NCBI GenBank assembly: GCA_015067715.1
Contig: SVLY01000004.1
Coordinates: forward strand, 1 to 64,000
DNA length: 64,000 nt
Source: Oscillospiraceae bacterium
GTDB lineage: Bacteria > Bacillota > Clostridia > Oscillospirales > QAMX01
Reading direction: 5' to 3'
Both the position numbers and the translations under genes were made by a program. Below are positions 40,428-48,722 of this stretch, one piece after another. Each line of letters starts with the position of its first letter. The stretch's first letter is position 1. Under the pieces are notes generated by a model. It saw only the letters and a program-made list of their open reading frames with translations. It was not told the DNA's origin and made no database searches.

Positions 40428-42271
40428 CTCTCAGTCCCTCCTTCCCCGGCGGGCGCGTAGGCATCTGCCTGCTTGTGCCACATATCGGCGTATTTGCCAT
40501 CAAGCTCAAGAAGCCGGGCGTGACTGCCCTGCTCAATGATCTTCCCGTGTTCAAACATGTATACCCTGTCTGCAAAAACGGCGCTTGAGAGCCTGTGGGA
40601 GATATAGATAACGGTCTTACCCTCGCAGGCGCGGAACATATTTGAATACATCTCCTGCTCTGCAATAGGGTCAAGAGCACTTGTGGGCTCGTCCATAATA
40701 ACCACGTCAGCCGGGCTTGCAAAGACCCGGGCGACGGCGACCTTCTGAGCCTCACCGCCGGAGAATACGGCGCCATCGGAATCAAATTCACGTGTGACGG
40801 TGGTATCCGCCCCCTTGGAAAGCTCGTCGATCTTACCGGCTATGCCTGCGTTTTCCAGGGCCTTTTGGGCGGTTACTTTTTCTTCGGCTGTCAGATCACC
40901 CTTTTGCATAACGTTTTCGGCAACGGATACGGAAAAAAGCTTCGGATCCTGAAAGACCGTTGCAAATCCGGCCCGATAGGAGCCCAGGCGGAGCTCCTTT
41001 ATATCTTTGCCGTTCCAAAGAATTTCACCCTCACCCGGGTCGTAAAGCCTGAGCAGAAGCTTGACGAGTGTGGACTTTCCCGCGCCGTTATGACCAACGA
41101 TTGCTATTCTTTCACCCTTTTTGACCGTAAAGCTGACATCGGAAAGAGCGGACTTATCAGACGACGGATAAGTATAGCCGACGTTTCGAAGTGTAAGGCT
41201 TTCGAACGGTCCCGGATCGGGAGCTTCTTCGTTCTCGGCTATTTTCACTTCGGTCTCAATGAAGCGTCTGAAATCTTCGATATACATGCTGTGCTCGTCA
41301 AACTCAAGAAGTGATTCCCCGATGCCGTTGAGGCCGTAGGCAATGTTTTCCGCGGAGTTCACCGCAACAAAGCAGTCTCCCACAAGCATGTCCTTTGCTA
41401 TCAGAGTTTTGTACAGCGCAAGAAGCTTTGAGCCTGTGCTGACGATAACGTCGAAAAGCTGGTCGTAGAGATAGGCAAAGAACATCAGCCCAACGCCGTA
41501 TTTCTTCTGAATAGCAAAAAGCTCGTCCACGGCAGTGCTCATGCGGCGGAACATGACCTTCCACATGGAAGTAAGGCGCATTTCCTTTGCAAAATCCCCA
41601 AGGTAAAAGGTACGGCGCACGTAGTCACGTCGGCGTTCCACCTCACGGGTACGCATCTGATAATCGTGGCGGAAGCGGTTGCGCTTTCTGCCCACCAGGA
41701 CCGTGCACAAAAAGGGCACACCGGCCAAAAGCAGAAACACCGGCGCAATTGCGGCCATGAGCGCAATATTTGATACGCCGTTCACGATATCGTAAACGCT
41801 GTACTGCACGCTCATGATAAGCGACCGTGCCCGGCTGATGCCTTCGGAAGAGGCCTTTAGATAAGTGTCAAGAAACTCCGGCGATTCATAACAGGCAAGG
41901 TCTATCTCGGCAGCCTTTTTGTAAACCAGCCCGTTGATATACTTTTCCACCTTTATGATCGCCGATTCAAAGTACATCTCCCAGAAGAGGTTTACAAATC
42001 CGGAAAGAACAAGCACACCTAAGATAACGGCGACGGTGATAAGTATCTCTCTTACGTTGACCCCGGCCTGAATGGCGTTCAGCACGTACATTAAAATATA
42101 GGTATATCCAAGAAACGCGGAAAAAGCGCTGAATGCGCCGTAAGCTGCTGCAAATACCAGCATTCCCGGAGCGCCGCGGCGGATAAGCCGGGCAAAATAG
42201 GCAATGTTCTTCACAGTGCGGCGGATGTTCAGCTTCTTTTTGCCACCCATAAAAAGCCCTCCCTTTTTCAT
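40424..42271 (-). CDS. ABC exporter, fused TMD-NBD, subunit A
   Basis: Walker [44 protein letters not shown]. 4-nt overlap with the downstream ABC gene. Confidence 0.93.
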   Translation of the reverse strand: MKKGGLFMGGKKKLNIRRTVKNIAYFARLIRRGAPGMLVFAAAYGAFSAFSAFLGYTYILMYVLNAIQAGVNVREILITVAVILGVLVLSGFVNLFWEMYFESAIIKVEKYINGLVYKKAAEIDLACYESPEFLDTYLKASSEGISRARSLIMSVQYSVYDIVNGVSNIALMAAIAPVFLLLAGVPFLCTVLVGRKRNRFRHDYQMRTREVERRRDYVRRTFYLGDFAKEMRLTSMWKVMFRRMSTAVDELFAIQKKYGVGLMFFAYLYDQLFDVIVSTGSKLLALYKTLIAKDMLVGDCFVAVNSAENIAYGLNGIGESLLEFDEHSMYIEDFRRFIETEVKIAENEEAPDPGPFESLTLRNVGYTYPSSDKSALSDVSFTVKKGERIAIVGHNGAGKSTLVKLLLRLYDPGEGEILWNGKDIKELRLGSYRAGFATVFQDPKLFSVSVAENVMQKGDLTAEEKVTAQKALENAGIAGKIDELSKGADTTVTREFDSDGAVFSGGEAQKVAVARVFASPADVVIMDEPTSALDPIAEQEMYSNMFRACEGKTVIYISHRLSSAVFADRVYMFEHGKIIEQGSHARLLELDGKYADMWHKQADAYAPAGEGGTER

Positions 42272-42335
42272 CTGTTCATCATCTGTTACAATTATATATG
42301 TTTTGTGATTTTTGTCAATTAACCAAAGGTTGAAT

Positions 42336-42385
42336 TCAAAAAAAAAAAAAAATAGGGTATTATTTGTACAATACCGCTATTTTTA
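42336..42385 (-). terminator. probable terminator of spoIIID
   Basis: Minus strand GGTATT...AATACC hairpin then CTATTTTTTTTTTTTTT (A14 on the plus strand). Confidence 0.55.
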
Positions 42386-42403
42386 TGATATGGCCGCCCT
42401 TCT

Positions 42404-42688
42404 TTACTTTTCAAGGCGGATGCATTTGCCGTATTTCCGTGTGAGGGCGTATTTTTCCTTCGTTGCCTGGCCGCCGCGAAGATGGCGCTCGGCCTTGTTT
42501 TTTTCAAGCACGGCTTTCACCTCACCTGCCAGAGCTCTGTCTACGTCCGGAAGGATCACGGTAACGTCTTTATGTATGGTCGATTTCGAAATTCCGAAAT
42601 ACTTCGCCGCCGAGCGGACTGTCGAATCGTTTTCAACGATATATTCCCCAAGCCTCACTGCTCTGTCATCGTTATAATGCATAGCCAC
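42404..42688 (-). CDS. spoIIID: sporulation transcriptional regulator SpoIIID
   Basis: RLGEYIVENDSTVRSAAKYFGISKSTIHKDVTVILPDVDRALAGEVKAVLEKNKAERHLRGGQATKEKY, matching the recalled SpoIIID pattern. Confidence 0.95.
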   Translation of the reverse strand: MAMHYNDDRAVRLGEYIVENDSTVRSAAKYFGISKSTIHKDVTVILPDVDRALAGEVKAVLEKNKAERHLRGGQATKEKYALTRKYGKCIRLEK

Positions 42689-42844
42689 TTAATACCACCG
42701 CTTCTAAAATAATATGTTCTTTCTGATATCAGCCTATGAGCCGCGGCAGGAACGTATGCACAGTTATTTAAAATTGTACAGTTGACTTATAAACAAAAGA
42801 GGTTTAAAATAGCCCTCAGAATATAACAGGAGCATAAATCAACC

Positions 42845-44230
42845 ATGGAAAAAACAAACGCAAGTGTGGAACGGCTGGGAACAGAGCCTATCGGAAAGCT
42901 GCTTTTCAAGCTGGCAATTCCAACGGTCACCGCCCAGATCATAAACATGCTTTACAATATTGTGGACAGGATCTATATCGGCCACATTCCCCATATCGGC
43001 ACGGCGGCACTCACCGGAGTTGGAGTATGTCTGCCTCTGATCATGATAGTCTCAGCCTTTGCCTCACTGGTAAGCTCCGGCGGTGCCCCCAGATCCTCCA
43101 TCCGCCTTGGAGAAGGCAAGCCTGACGAGGCAGAACGGATACTTGGAAACAGCTTTACTCTCCAGCTAATCATCTCAGCGGTGCTGACCGTAGTAATACT
43201 CTTCTTTGCAAGACCCATTCTCCTTGCCTTTGGTGCAAGCAATGACACCATAGGCTACGCAGTGAGATACATGAATATCTACGCAATCGGCACTGTATTC
43301 GTCCAGCTCACCCTTGGCATGAACGCCTTCATATCCGCCCAGGGCTTTACTAAGGTAAGTATGTTCACCGTTCTTGTGGGTGCGGTTACAAATATAGCTT
43401 TGGACCCCCTGTTTATCTACGGGTTTAAGCTTGACGTTTCCGGAGCGGCAATTGCAACGCTGATCTCCCAGGCTATCTCATCGGCGCTGGCGTTGGCATT
43501 TCTGCTGAGTAACAAATCGAAAATCAGACTGAAGCCCCAATATATGCCCCTGAAACCCCGGGTGATATTGCCCTGTGTGGCCCTTGGTCTTTCAATGTTC
43601 ATAATGACCGCAAGCGAAAGCCTAATTTCGGTTTGCTTTAACTCCTCTCTCCAGAAATACGGCGGAGACATGGCCGTTGGAGCAATGACGATTCTCACCA
43701 GCGTAATGCAGTTTGCAATGCTCCCCCTTCAGGGTATCGGCCAGGGCGCTCAGCCCATTGCAAGCTATAATTTCGGCGCCGGAAATGCAGACCGCGTTAA
43801 AAAGACCTTCCGCCTTTTGCTGATCGTAAATCTTATCTACTCCGGGGTGTTCTGGGCGTTGGTTATGGCCTTCCCCAGGCTGTTCGCCTCGATCTTTACC
43901 CCGGACGTCGCCCTTGCAGACTACGCATCAAAGGTAATGCGGATCTATTTCGGCGCAATGTTCGTCTTCGGCATTCAGATCGCGTGTCAGATGCTGTTCA
44001 TCTCCATCGGAAACGCCCTGTGCTCGATCACCGTTGCTGTGGTAAGAAAATTCGTGCTTATTCTCCCTCTCATCTATATTCTCCCCTGTATTTTTGAAAA
44101 CAAGGTCAACGCCGTTTTCACCGCAGAGCCGGTATCCGATTTTCTTGCGGTATGCTTTACCTCGGTGCTGTTCATTCTGATGTTCACAAGGTCGATGAAA
44201 AAGCTTGAAGCAAAAAAACAAAACAGGTAA
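42845..44230 (+). CDS. MATE family efflux transporter
   Basis: GTEPIGKLLFKLAIPTVTAQIINMLYNIVDRIYIGHI; 12-TM-like hydrophobicity; GIGQGAQPIASYNFGAGN. Confidence 0.96.
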   Translation: MEKTNASVERLGTEPIGKLLFKLAIPTVTAQIINMLYNIVDRIYIGHIPHIGTAALTGVGVCLPLIMIVSAFASLVSSGGAPRSSIRLGEGKPDEAERILGNSFTLQLIISAVLTVVILFFARPILLAFGASNDTIGYAVRYMNIYAIGTVFVQLTLGMNAFISAQGFTKVSMFTVLVGAVTNIALDPLFIYGFKLDVSGAAIATLISQAISSALALAFLLSNKSKIRLKPQYMPLKPRVILPCVALGLSMFIMTASESLISVCFNSSLQKYGGDMAVGAMTILTSVMQFAMLPLQGIGQGAQPIASYNFGAGNADRVKKTFRLLLIVNLIYSGVFWALVMAFPRLFASIFTPDVALADYASKVMRIYFGAMFVFGIQIACQMLFISIGNALCSITVAVVRKFVLILPLIYILPCIFENKVNAVFTAEPVSDFLAVCFTSVLFILMFTRSMKKLEAKKQNR

Positions 44231-44239
44231 ACTAAAAAA

Positions 44240-44281
44240 AAGCAGAGTCCCCGGAAAATACCGGGGACTCTGCTTTTTTTA
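44240..44281 (+). terminator. Rho-independent terminator
   Basis: AAGCAGAGTCCCCGG-AAAATA-CCGGGGACTCTGCTTTTTTT. Confidence 0.9.
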
Positions 44282-44416
44282 AGCCCATATCAAAGCCGCT
44301 CAACATTTCTATTTTACCATATATGCACAGCTCTTGTCAAGACTGTTTTTCGCCATAATAACCAAGTTCTACCTTTTGCACAAATTTAACTTAGCAAGTT
44401 TGTACAAGTTGCCATA

Positions 44417-44445
44417 TTGCAAAACCCCTTCCCCTGTGTTATACT
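44417..44445 (+). promoter_or_regulatory. sigma-A-type promoter
   Basis: TTGCAA - 17 nt - TATACT, about 18 nt upstream of an RBS (AGAGGTG) and ATG. Confidence 0.65.
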
Positions 44446-44462
44446 ATGGGTGTCAAGAGGTG

Positions 44463-44594
44463 ATGGCAGTAACAACCGCAACCGGAAGCCTGCAACCAAA
44501 ATTAAAGCGGACTTCCACGGGACAACAGCAGAGCAAAACAAACTCATCCGATTATAATAAAGGCCACTCGCTTAGAGTATTTCAAATTTACTGA
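44463..44594 (+). CDS. 43-aa ORF of unknown function (possibly the head of a degraded gene)
   Basis: MAVTTATGSLQPKLKRTSTGQQQSKTNSSDYNKGHSLRVFQIY*, with AAGAGGTG RBS. Confidence 0.4.
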   Translation: MAVTTATGSLQPKLKRTSTGQQQSKTNSSDYNKGHSLRVFQIY

Positions 44595-44685
44595 AAACAA
44601 ACCGAAGTATGATACGGATGGACTTCAGATCGTTTTTGCAGCTGTTGGTAATTGTACACTCCGAATTAAACGAAAGAGAGGTTAA
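44501..44685 (+). pseudogene. frameshifted coding remnant
   Basis: Second frame 44506-44685 is open: ...HPIIIKATRLEYFKFTENKPKYDTDGLQIVFAAVGNCTLRIKRKRG*; third frame gives IKADFHGTTAEQNKLIRL*. Confidence 0.4.
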
Positions 44686-44710
44686 TCAATGATGTTAGAT
44701 ATCAAGAATG

Positions 44711-44775
44711 AACAGGAATGAGCCTTGGCTGTTTGTTGACAAGACAGTCAAGGCTCATTCCTGTTATATGACCTT
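44711..44775 (+). terminator. long hairpin terminator
   Basis: AACAGGAATGAGCCTTGGCTGT / ACAGTCAAGGCTCATTCCTGTT, 22-bp stem with one G-U, then ATATGACCTTTTTTT. Confidence 0.75.
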
Positions 44776-44835
44776 TTTTTCACTTAAAAAACCAACCCTC
44801 CCCCGCACGAGGCTGCGCAGGGAAGGGCTTTTTTA

Positions 44836-45180
44836 TTAGCTCTGTTTAATTTCGTATGGCTCAAGAGCCTTCCGCACGTCACCGCAAAAAGCCCTTGCGG
44901 CGCCCATGTCTCCGACTATGGGGGCGTCCTTTCTTCCGCAGGCGGCGTTCCAGCTGACCTCACAGCAGGTATCCCCGGGGTTGATAACAACGGTGAGCCC
45001 GAAAAGAGAGGCAAAGCGTTTATAAAACCTTGAAAACACCAAAAGAATGCTCTTTCCTCCGGAGGTCTCTATCTCTCTCCGGTCCGAAAGCACGGCGCCG
45101 TCTTTTCCGCAGAGCTTTTTGGTGAGCAAAAGCTCGATCTGTCCCGGATTAAGGCGCACAGTGATATTATTACCGTTCAT
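44836..45180 (-). CDS. hypothetical protein (about 114 aa)
   Basis: MNGNNITVRLNPGQIELLLTKKLCGKDGAVLSD...; follows the TIGR03960-like gene. ATG 45180 preferred. Confidence 0.6.
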   Translation of the reverse strand: MNGNNITVRLNPGQIELLLTKKLCGKDGAVLSDRREIETSGGKSILLVFSRFYKRFASLFGLTVVINPGDTCCEVSWNAACGRKDAPIVGDMGAARAFCGDVRKALEPYEIKQS

Positions 45181-45205
45181 GGGTATTTCCTCCTCTGGAT
45201 CCGGC

Positions 45206-47764
45206 TCAAAGGGAACGCGCCTCGGCTTCGGTATAGAAGGCCTCGCGGCAGTAATCCGCCCAGACGATATTCGCGCCCGGAAGCTTTTCATTCACCGCAG
45301 AGACAAGGTATCTGGGGTTCAGCGAACCGCCGGCGGCGTCCTTGAGAACAGCTCTGATAACCAGCATTCCGTTTTCTGCGGCCACGTCAAGAGAGAAGAC
45401 CTGTTCTGAGACGTCCACTGTCTTCATTCCCTTTTTGCTGCGCTTTTCAACCGTAAGCGGTCCGGAAAGCAGAGCCTTGACAGCCTCGGCCATAGCATCG
45501 TCTGCCACATCTTTGGTCTCGCAGACAACGGTGTAACCCGAGGCGAATATATCCGCCACCTTTACCTCTGCGGCATTTCCGGTAATACGGATTCCGACGG
45601 GAAGATACATGTTGGTCTTTTGAATAAGCCCTGCAACGTCACCGTCGAAATCCAGGATCGAAGTGTCCAGGATCTCACAGCGGCTCTCATAGCCAAGGGA
45701 AAGGGGTCTTGCAAGGGATATGTATGGTTTCGGGTTAAAGCCTTCGGAGTGTTTAAGGGGCACTCCGGCGCGCTTAAAGGCCATTGCAAAGGTCTTCATC
45801 AGCTCAAGATGGGAGGTGTACACGCCCTTATCGAACTTTTCAAAACGCAGACGCACGCTGACGGGCTCGCCCTTTTTGACCTCCGGCGCGGTATAGGCAG
45901 GAAGGGGCTTATCCTCGGTTTCAAGAGAGAGCTGGCACTTTCCGCCGAGAAGACGGTTTGCGCCGCATCCGGAGCATCCGCCGGGAGCGTTGCGGCAGTC
46001 AGGAGTGATAACCCCGCGGTAGGCGTCCTTTCTGCTACGTTTGAGGTATGCAACTGTAACGCCGCAGTCGATATGGCTCCAGGGAAGTATCTCGTCCTCT
46101 CCTCTTTCACGGAGGTAGAAGAAAGGATCAAGCCCGGCTTCTTTGATGCATTCGATCCAGGTATCGTATTTGAAATACTCTTCCCAGGAGTCAAAGCGAC
46201 AGCCCTTGTTCCAGGCGGCGTAAACAACGGCGCCGAGCCTTCTGTCGCCACGGGCAAAAATGCCCTCCATCATGGAAGTGTGGGGATCGTGATAGGCGTA
46301 GCTCACAGCGCGGGCCTTGAGCTTGTTTTTAAGAACGGCGATCTTAGCGTACATCTCGTCCGGGGTGCACATTCTTTCCCACTGGAAGGGAGTGAAGGGC
46401 TTTGGGATGAACAGAGAGGTGGAAAGGGCAATGGCAAGCTGTTTTGTCTGGGAGCGGTCCCGGTCACAGGTGCGCCAGAGGTGCACGACGCTGTCCGCCA
46501 TTTCGGCAATGCCTTCGATATCCTCGGGAGTTTCCGTGGGAAGACCCAGCATGAAATAGAGCTTAACTCTGCTCCATCCGCTCTCGAAGAGCACACGGCA
46601 GGCCTCCAGCAGATCCTCCTGGCTGAGGTTCTTGTTTATAACGTCTCTGAGCCTCTGAGAGCCCGCTTCAGGGGCGAAGGTGATGGAGCTCTTGCGGACT
46701 CCGGCAATGCGCTTGGTGAGCTCTGTGGAGAAATTGTCCGCACGGAGAGAGGGCACGGAGAGGTTTATCTTTTCTTTTTCAAGTCTGGGCAAAAGCAGGT
46801 CGCAAAGCTCCGGCAGGGCGGAATAGTCGCTGGTGGAGAGGGAAGAAAGGGCAAGCTCCCCGGCGCCGGAGTGGGCAAGACAGGCAAAGGCCTGATTTGC
46901 AAGGGTCTCCGGCCGCTTCTGGCGGATGGGACGGAAGGTGTGACCTGCCTGGCAGAAGCGGCATCCGCGAACGCATCCCCGGAAAAGCTCAATGCTGTCC
47001 CTGTCCTGAACCACCTCGCCGGAGGCGACGGGAGCGTCAGTCGGGAAATAGGCGCTGTCCAGATCCGCAACGATACGCTTTGTGACCGTTGCGGGAATCC
47101 CGACTTTGGGGGTAAAGGCCGAAATGCGGCCTTCGGAATCGTACTCAACGGTGTAAAGGGAGGGAACGTAAGCTCCGCCGATCTCACAGGCGGCACGGCG
47201 GAGAAACTCTGCCTTGCCCGCGCCCTTCATGTCCCGGTAGAGGGTGATAAGCTCGGGAATCATCTCCTCGCCCTCGCCGATGGAGAAGAGGTCGATAAAG
47301 TCTGCCATGGGCTCGGCGTTGTAGGCGCAGGGACCGCCGGCGATAACGATTGGGTCGTTTTCTCCTCTGTCGCAGGAGCGTACAGGAATTCCGGCAAGGT
47401 CAAGCATCTCAAGCACGTCGGTGTAGCACATCTCGTACTGAAGGGTAAAGGCGACGATGTCGAAATCGGCAAGGCTGTCTCCGCTTTCAAGAGTTCCCAG
47501 CTTTACGCCGTTTTTACGCATCTCGTCGGCCATATCCGGCCAGGGACAGAAGGCTCTCTCGCACCAGCAAAAGTCAAGGCGGTTGAGAACACCCGTGAGT
47601 ATCTTCATGCCCAGGTTGGACATACCGATTTCATATGTATCAGGAAAACAGAACGCCACGCGGACGGGAACGGAGGGGTCCTTCATAACTCCGCCGAATT
47701 CTCCGCCAACGTATCTTCCGGGCTTTTCCACACCGGACAGTATCTTTTTAAGGTCTCTGTTCAT
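45206..47764 (-). CDS. TIGR03960-like radical SAM protein fused to a TIGR03936 (DUF2344) domain
   Basis: ELFRGCVRGCRFCQAGHTFRPIRQKRPETL radical SAM motif; C-terminal VSVRLRFEKFDKGVYTSHLELMKTFAMAFKRAGVPLKHSEGFNPKPYISLARPLSLG. Confidence 0.94.
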   Translation of the reverse strand: MNRDLKKILSGVEKPGRYVGGEFGGVMKDPSVPVRVAFCFPDTYEIGMSNLGMKILTGVLNRLDFCWCERAFCPWPDMADEMRKNGVKLGTLESGDSLADFDIVAFTLQYEMCYTDVLEMLDLAGIPVRSCDRGENDPIVIAGGPCAYNAEPMADFIDLFSIGEGEEMIPELITLYRDMKGAGKAEFLRRAACEIGGAYVPSLYTVEYDSEGRISAFTPKVGIPATVTKRIVADLDSAYFPTDAPVASGEVVQDRDSIELFRGCVRGCRFCQAGHTFRPIRQKRPETLANQAFACLAHSGAGELALSSLSTSDYSALPELCDLLLPRLEKEKINLSVPSLRADNFSTELTKRIAGVRKSSITFAPEAGSQRLRDVINKNLSQEDLLEACRVLFESGWSRVKLYFMLGLPTETPEDIEGIAEMADSVVHLWRTCDRDRSQTKQLAIALSTSLFIPKPFTPFQWERMCTPDEMYAKIAVLKNKLKARAVSYAYHDPHTSMMEGIFARGDRRLGAVVYAAWNKGCRFDSWEEYFKYDTWIECIKEAGLDPFFYLRERGEDEILPWSHIDCGVTVAYLKRSRKDAYRGVITPDCRNAPGGCSGCGANRLLGGKCQLSLETEDKPLPAYTAPEVKKGEPVSVRLRFEKFDKGVYTSHLELMKTFAMAFKRAGVPLKHSEGFNPKPYISLARPLSLGYESRCEILDTSILDFDGDVAGLIQKTNMYLPVGIRITGNAAEVKVADIFASGYTVVCETKDVADDAMAEAVKALLSGPLTVEKRSKKGMKTVDVSEQVFSLDVAAENGMLVIRAVLKDAAGGSLNPRYLVSAVNEKLPGANIVWADYCREAFYTEAEARSL

Positions 47765-47813
47765 CTTTATGCTTAGTCCTTCGTAAAACAAAATGATATA
47801 CACGGATATTATA

Positions 47814-48410
47814 TCACGGTTTTACTCTCTTTTCAACAGCAAACCTTTTTTTCACACCCCCGAAAGCAAGTGCAAAAGCAAACAAAAGCAGGCTGAAATT
47901 GCCGCTTTTCGCCCCGAGCCAGACTCCGGCTATGATCAGAGAAGCCGAAACCGAGATCTCAAGAACTCTGCAGGCTTTCTCTGCAGCAGAATATCCAAGA
48001 AATGACTTGAAAACGGAATCCGCAATGACTCCCCCGTCCAGACCGGTCAGGGGCAGAAGGTTATATAGCCCCAGCAGGATGTTCGTGCCCGCGAAGGTAA
48101 ACCCAAGCTCGCTCACCGCAGAAAACGCAGTACCAAAACCGAGGAGAAGATTTACCCCAGGCCCGGCCAGAGCGCAGAACCCGTCGCAAAAATAGTCCGT
48201 TATGCCGGGATAACTCACACGCATCTCAAGACCGCGCCAGTTGAAGGTCAGTCTTTCAAGCCTACCGCCAAAGCAAAGTGAGGCAAGATAATGTCCCAGC
48301 TCATGGCAAAAGGCCGCAATAAACGCGCACAGCGCCGTGTCTGCGCCGCAAAAGAGAAGTCCCATTCCGCATAGAAACAAAAACCCCGGTCTTATCTCAA
48401 GCTTCGTCAT
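47814..48410 (-). CDS. M50 family metallopeptidase (site-2-protease type)
   Basis: FCHELGHYLASL zinc motif, LLPLTGLDGG second motif, polytopic. Confidence 0.9.
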   Translation of the reverse strand: MTKLEIRPGFLFLCGMGLLFCGADTALCAFIAAFCHELGHYLASLCFGGRLERLTFNWRGLEMRVSYPGITDYFCDGFCALAGPGVNLLLGFGTAFSAVSELGFTFAGTNILLGLYNLLPLTGLDGGVIADSVFKSFLGYSAAEKACRVLEISVSASLIIAGVWLGAKSGNFSLLLFAFALAFGGVKKRFAVEKRVKP

Positions 48411-48619
48411 TTATCGCTCTTTGACCAGACCTGGGCTATCTGACCCAGGGTACGCTGTCCATCCCGAAGCTCAACCGCGGTTTTTCCCACCTCCACAACA
48501 AAATACTGAATGTTTCGCCTGCCGGTAACCGGTCTTCCGCCGTTGATGGCAAGAATTGCAATTGCCGCGCCAAGGCATGCTCCCCCGGCGATATAGCCAA
48601 TAAGCTCTTTTCTTTTCAT
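48407..48619 (-). CDS. 70-aa single-TM protein upstream of the M50 protease
   Basis: MKRKELIGYIAGGACLGAAIAILAINGG...; 4-nt overlap with the protease gene. Confidence 0.65.
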   Translation of the reverse strand: MKRKELIGYIAGGACLGAAIAILAINGGRPVTGRRNIQYFVVEVGKTAVELRDGQRTLGQIAQVWSKSDK

Positions 48620-48656
48620 TTCCTCCGCCTCCTGTCTCGCCGACAGCGGAATATAC

Positions 48657-48685
48657 TTGATATTTCCGCCTGTTCGCGGTATAAT
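48657..48685 (+). promoter_or_regulatory. sigma-A-type promoter
   Basis: TTGATA - 17 nt - TATAAT. Confidence 0.75.
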
Positions 48686-48722
48686 ATACCTGTATAAGCT
48701 TTATGCAAAGGAGCTTTCGGGA

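Noticed and set aside
42338-42351. A14 homopolymer as a phase-variable tract
   Set aside because: Lies outside coding sequence and is best explained as the T-run of the spoIIID terminator.
45620-47776. 718-aa plus-strand ORF
   Set aside because: Antisense shadow of the radical SAM CDS 45206-47764, low-complexity Gly/Val/Lys composition, no recognisable domain.
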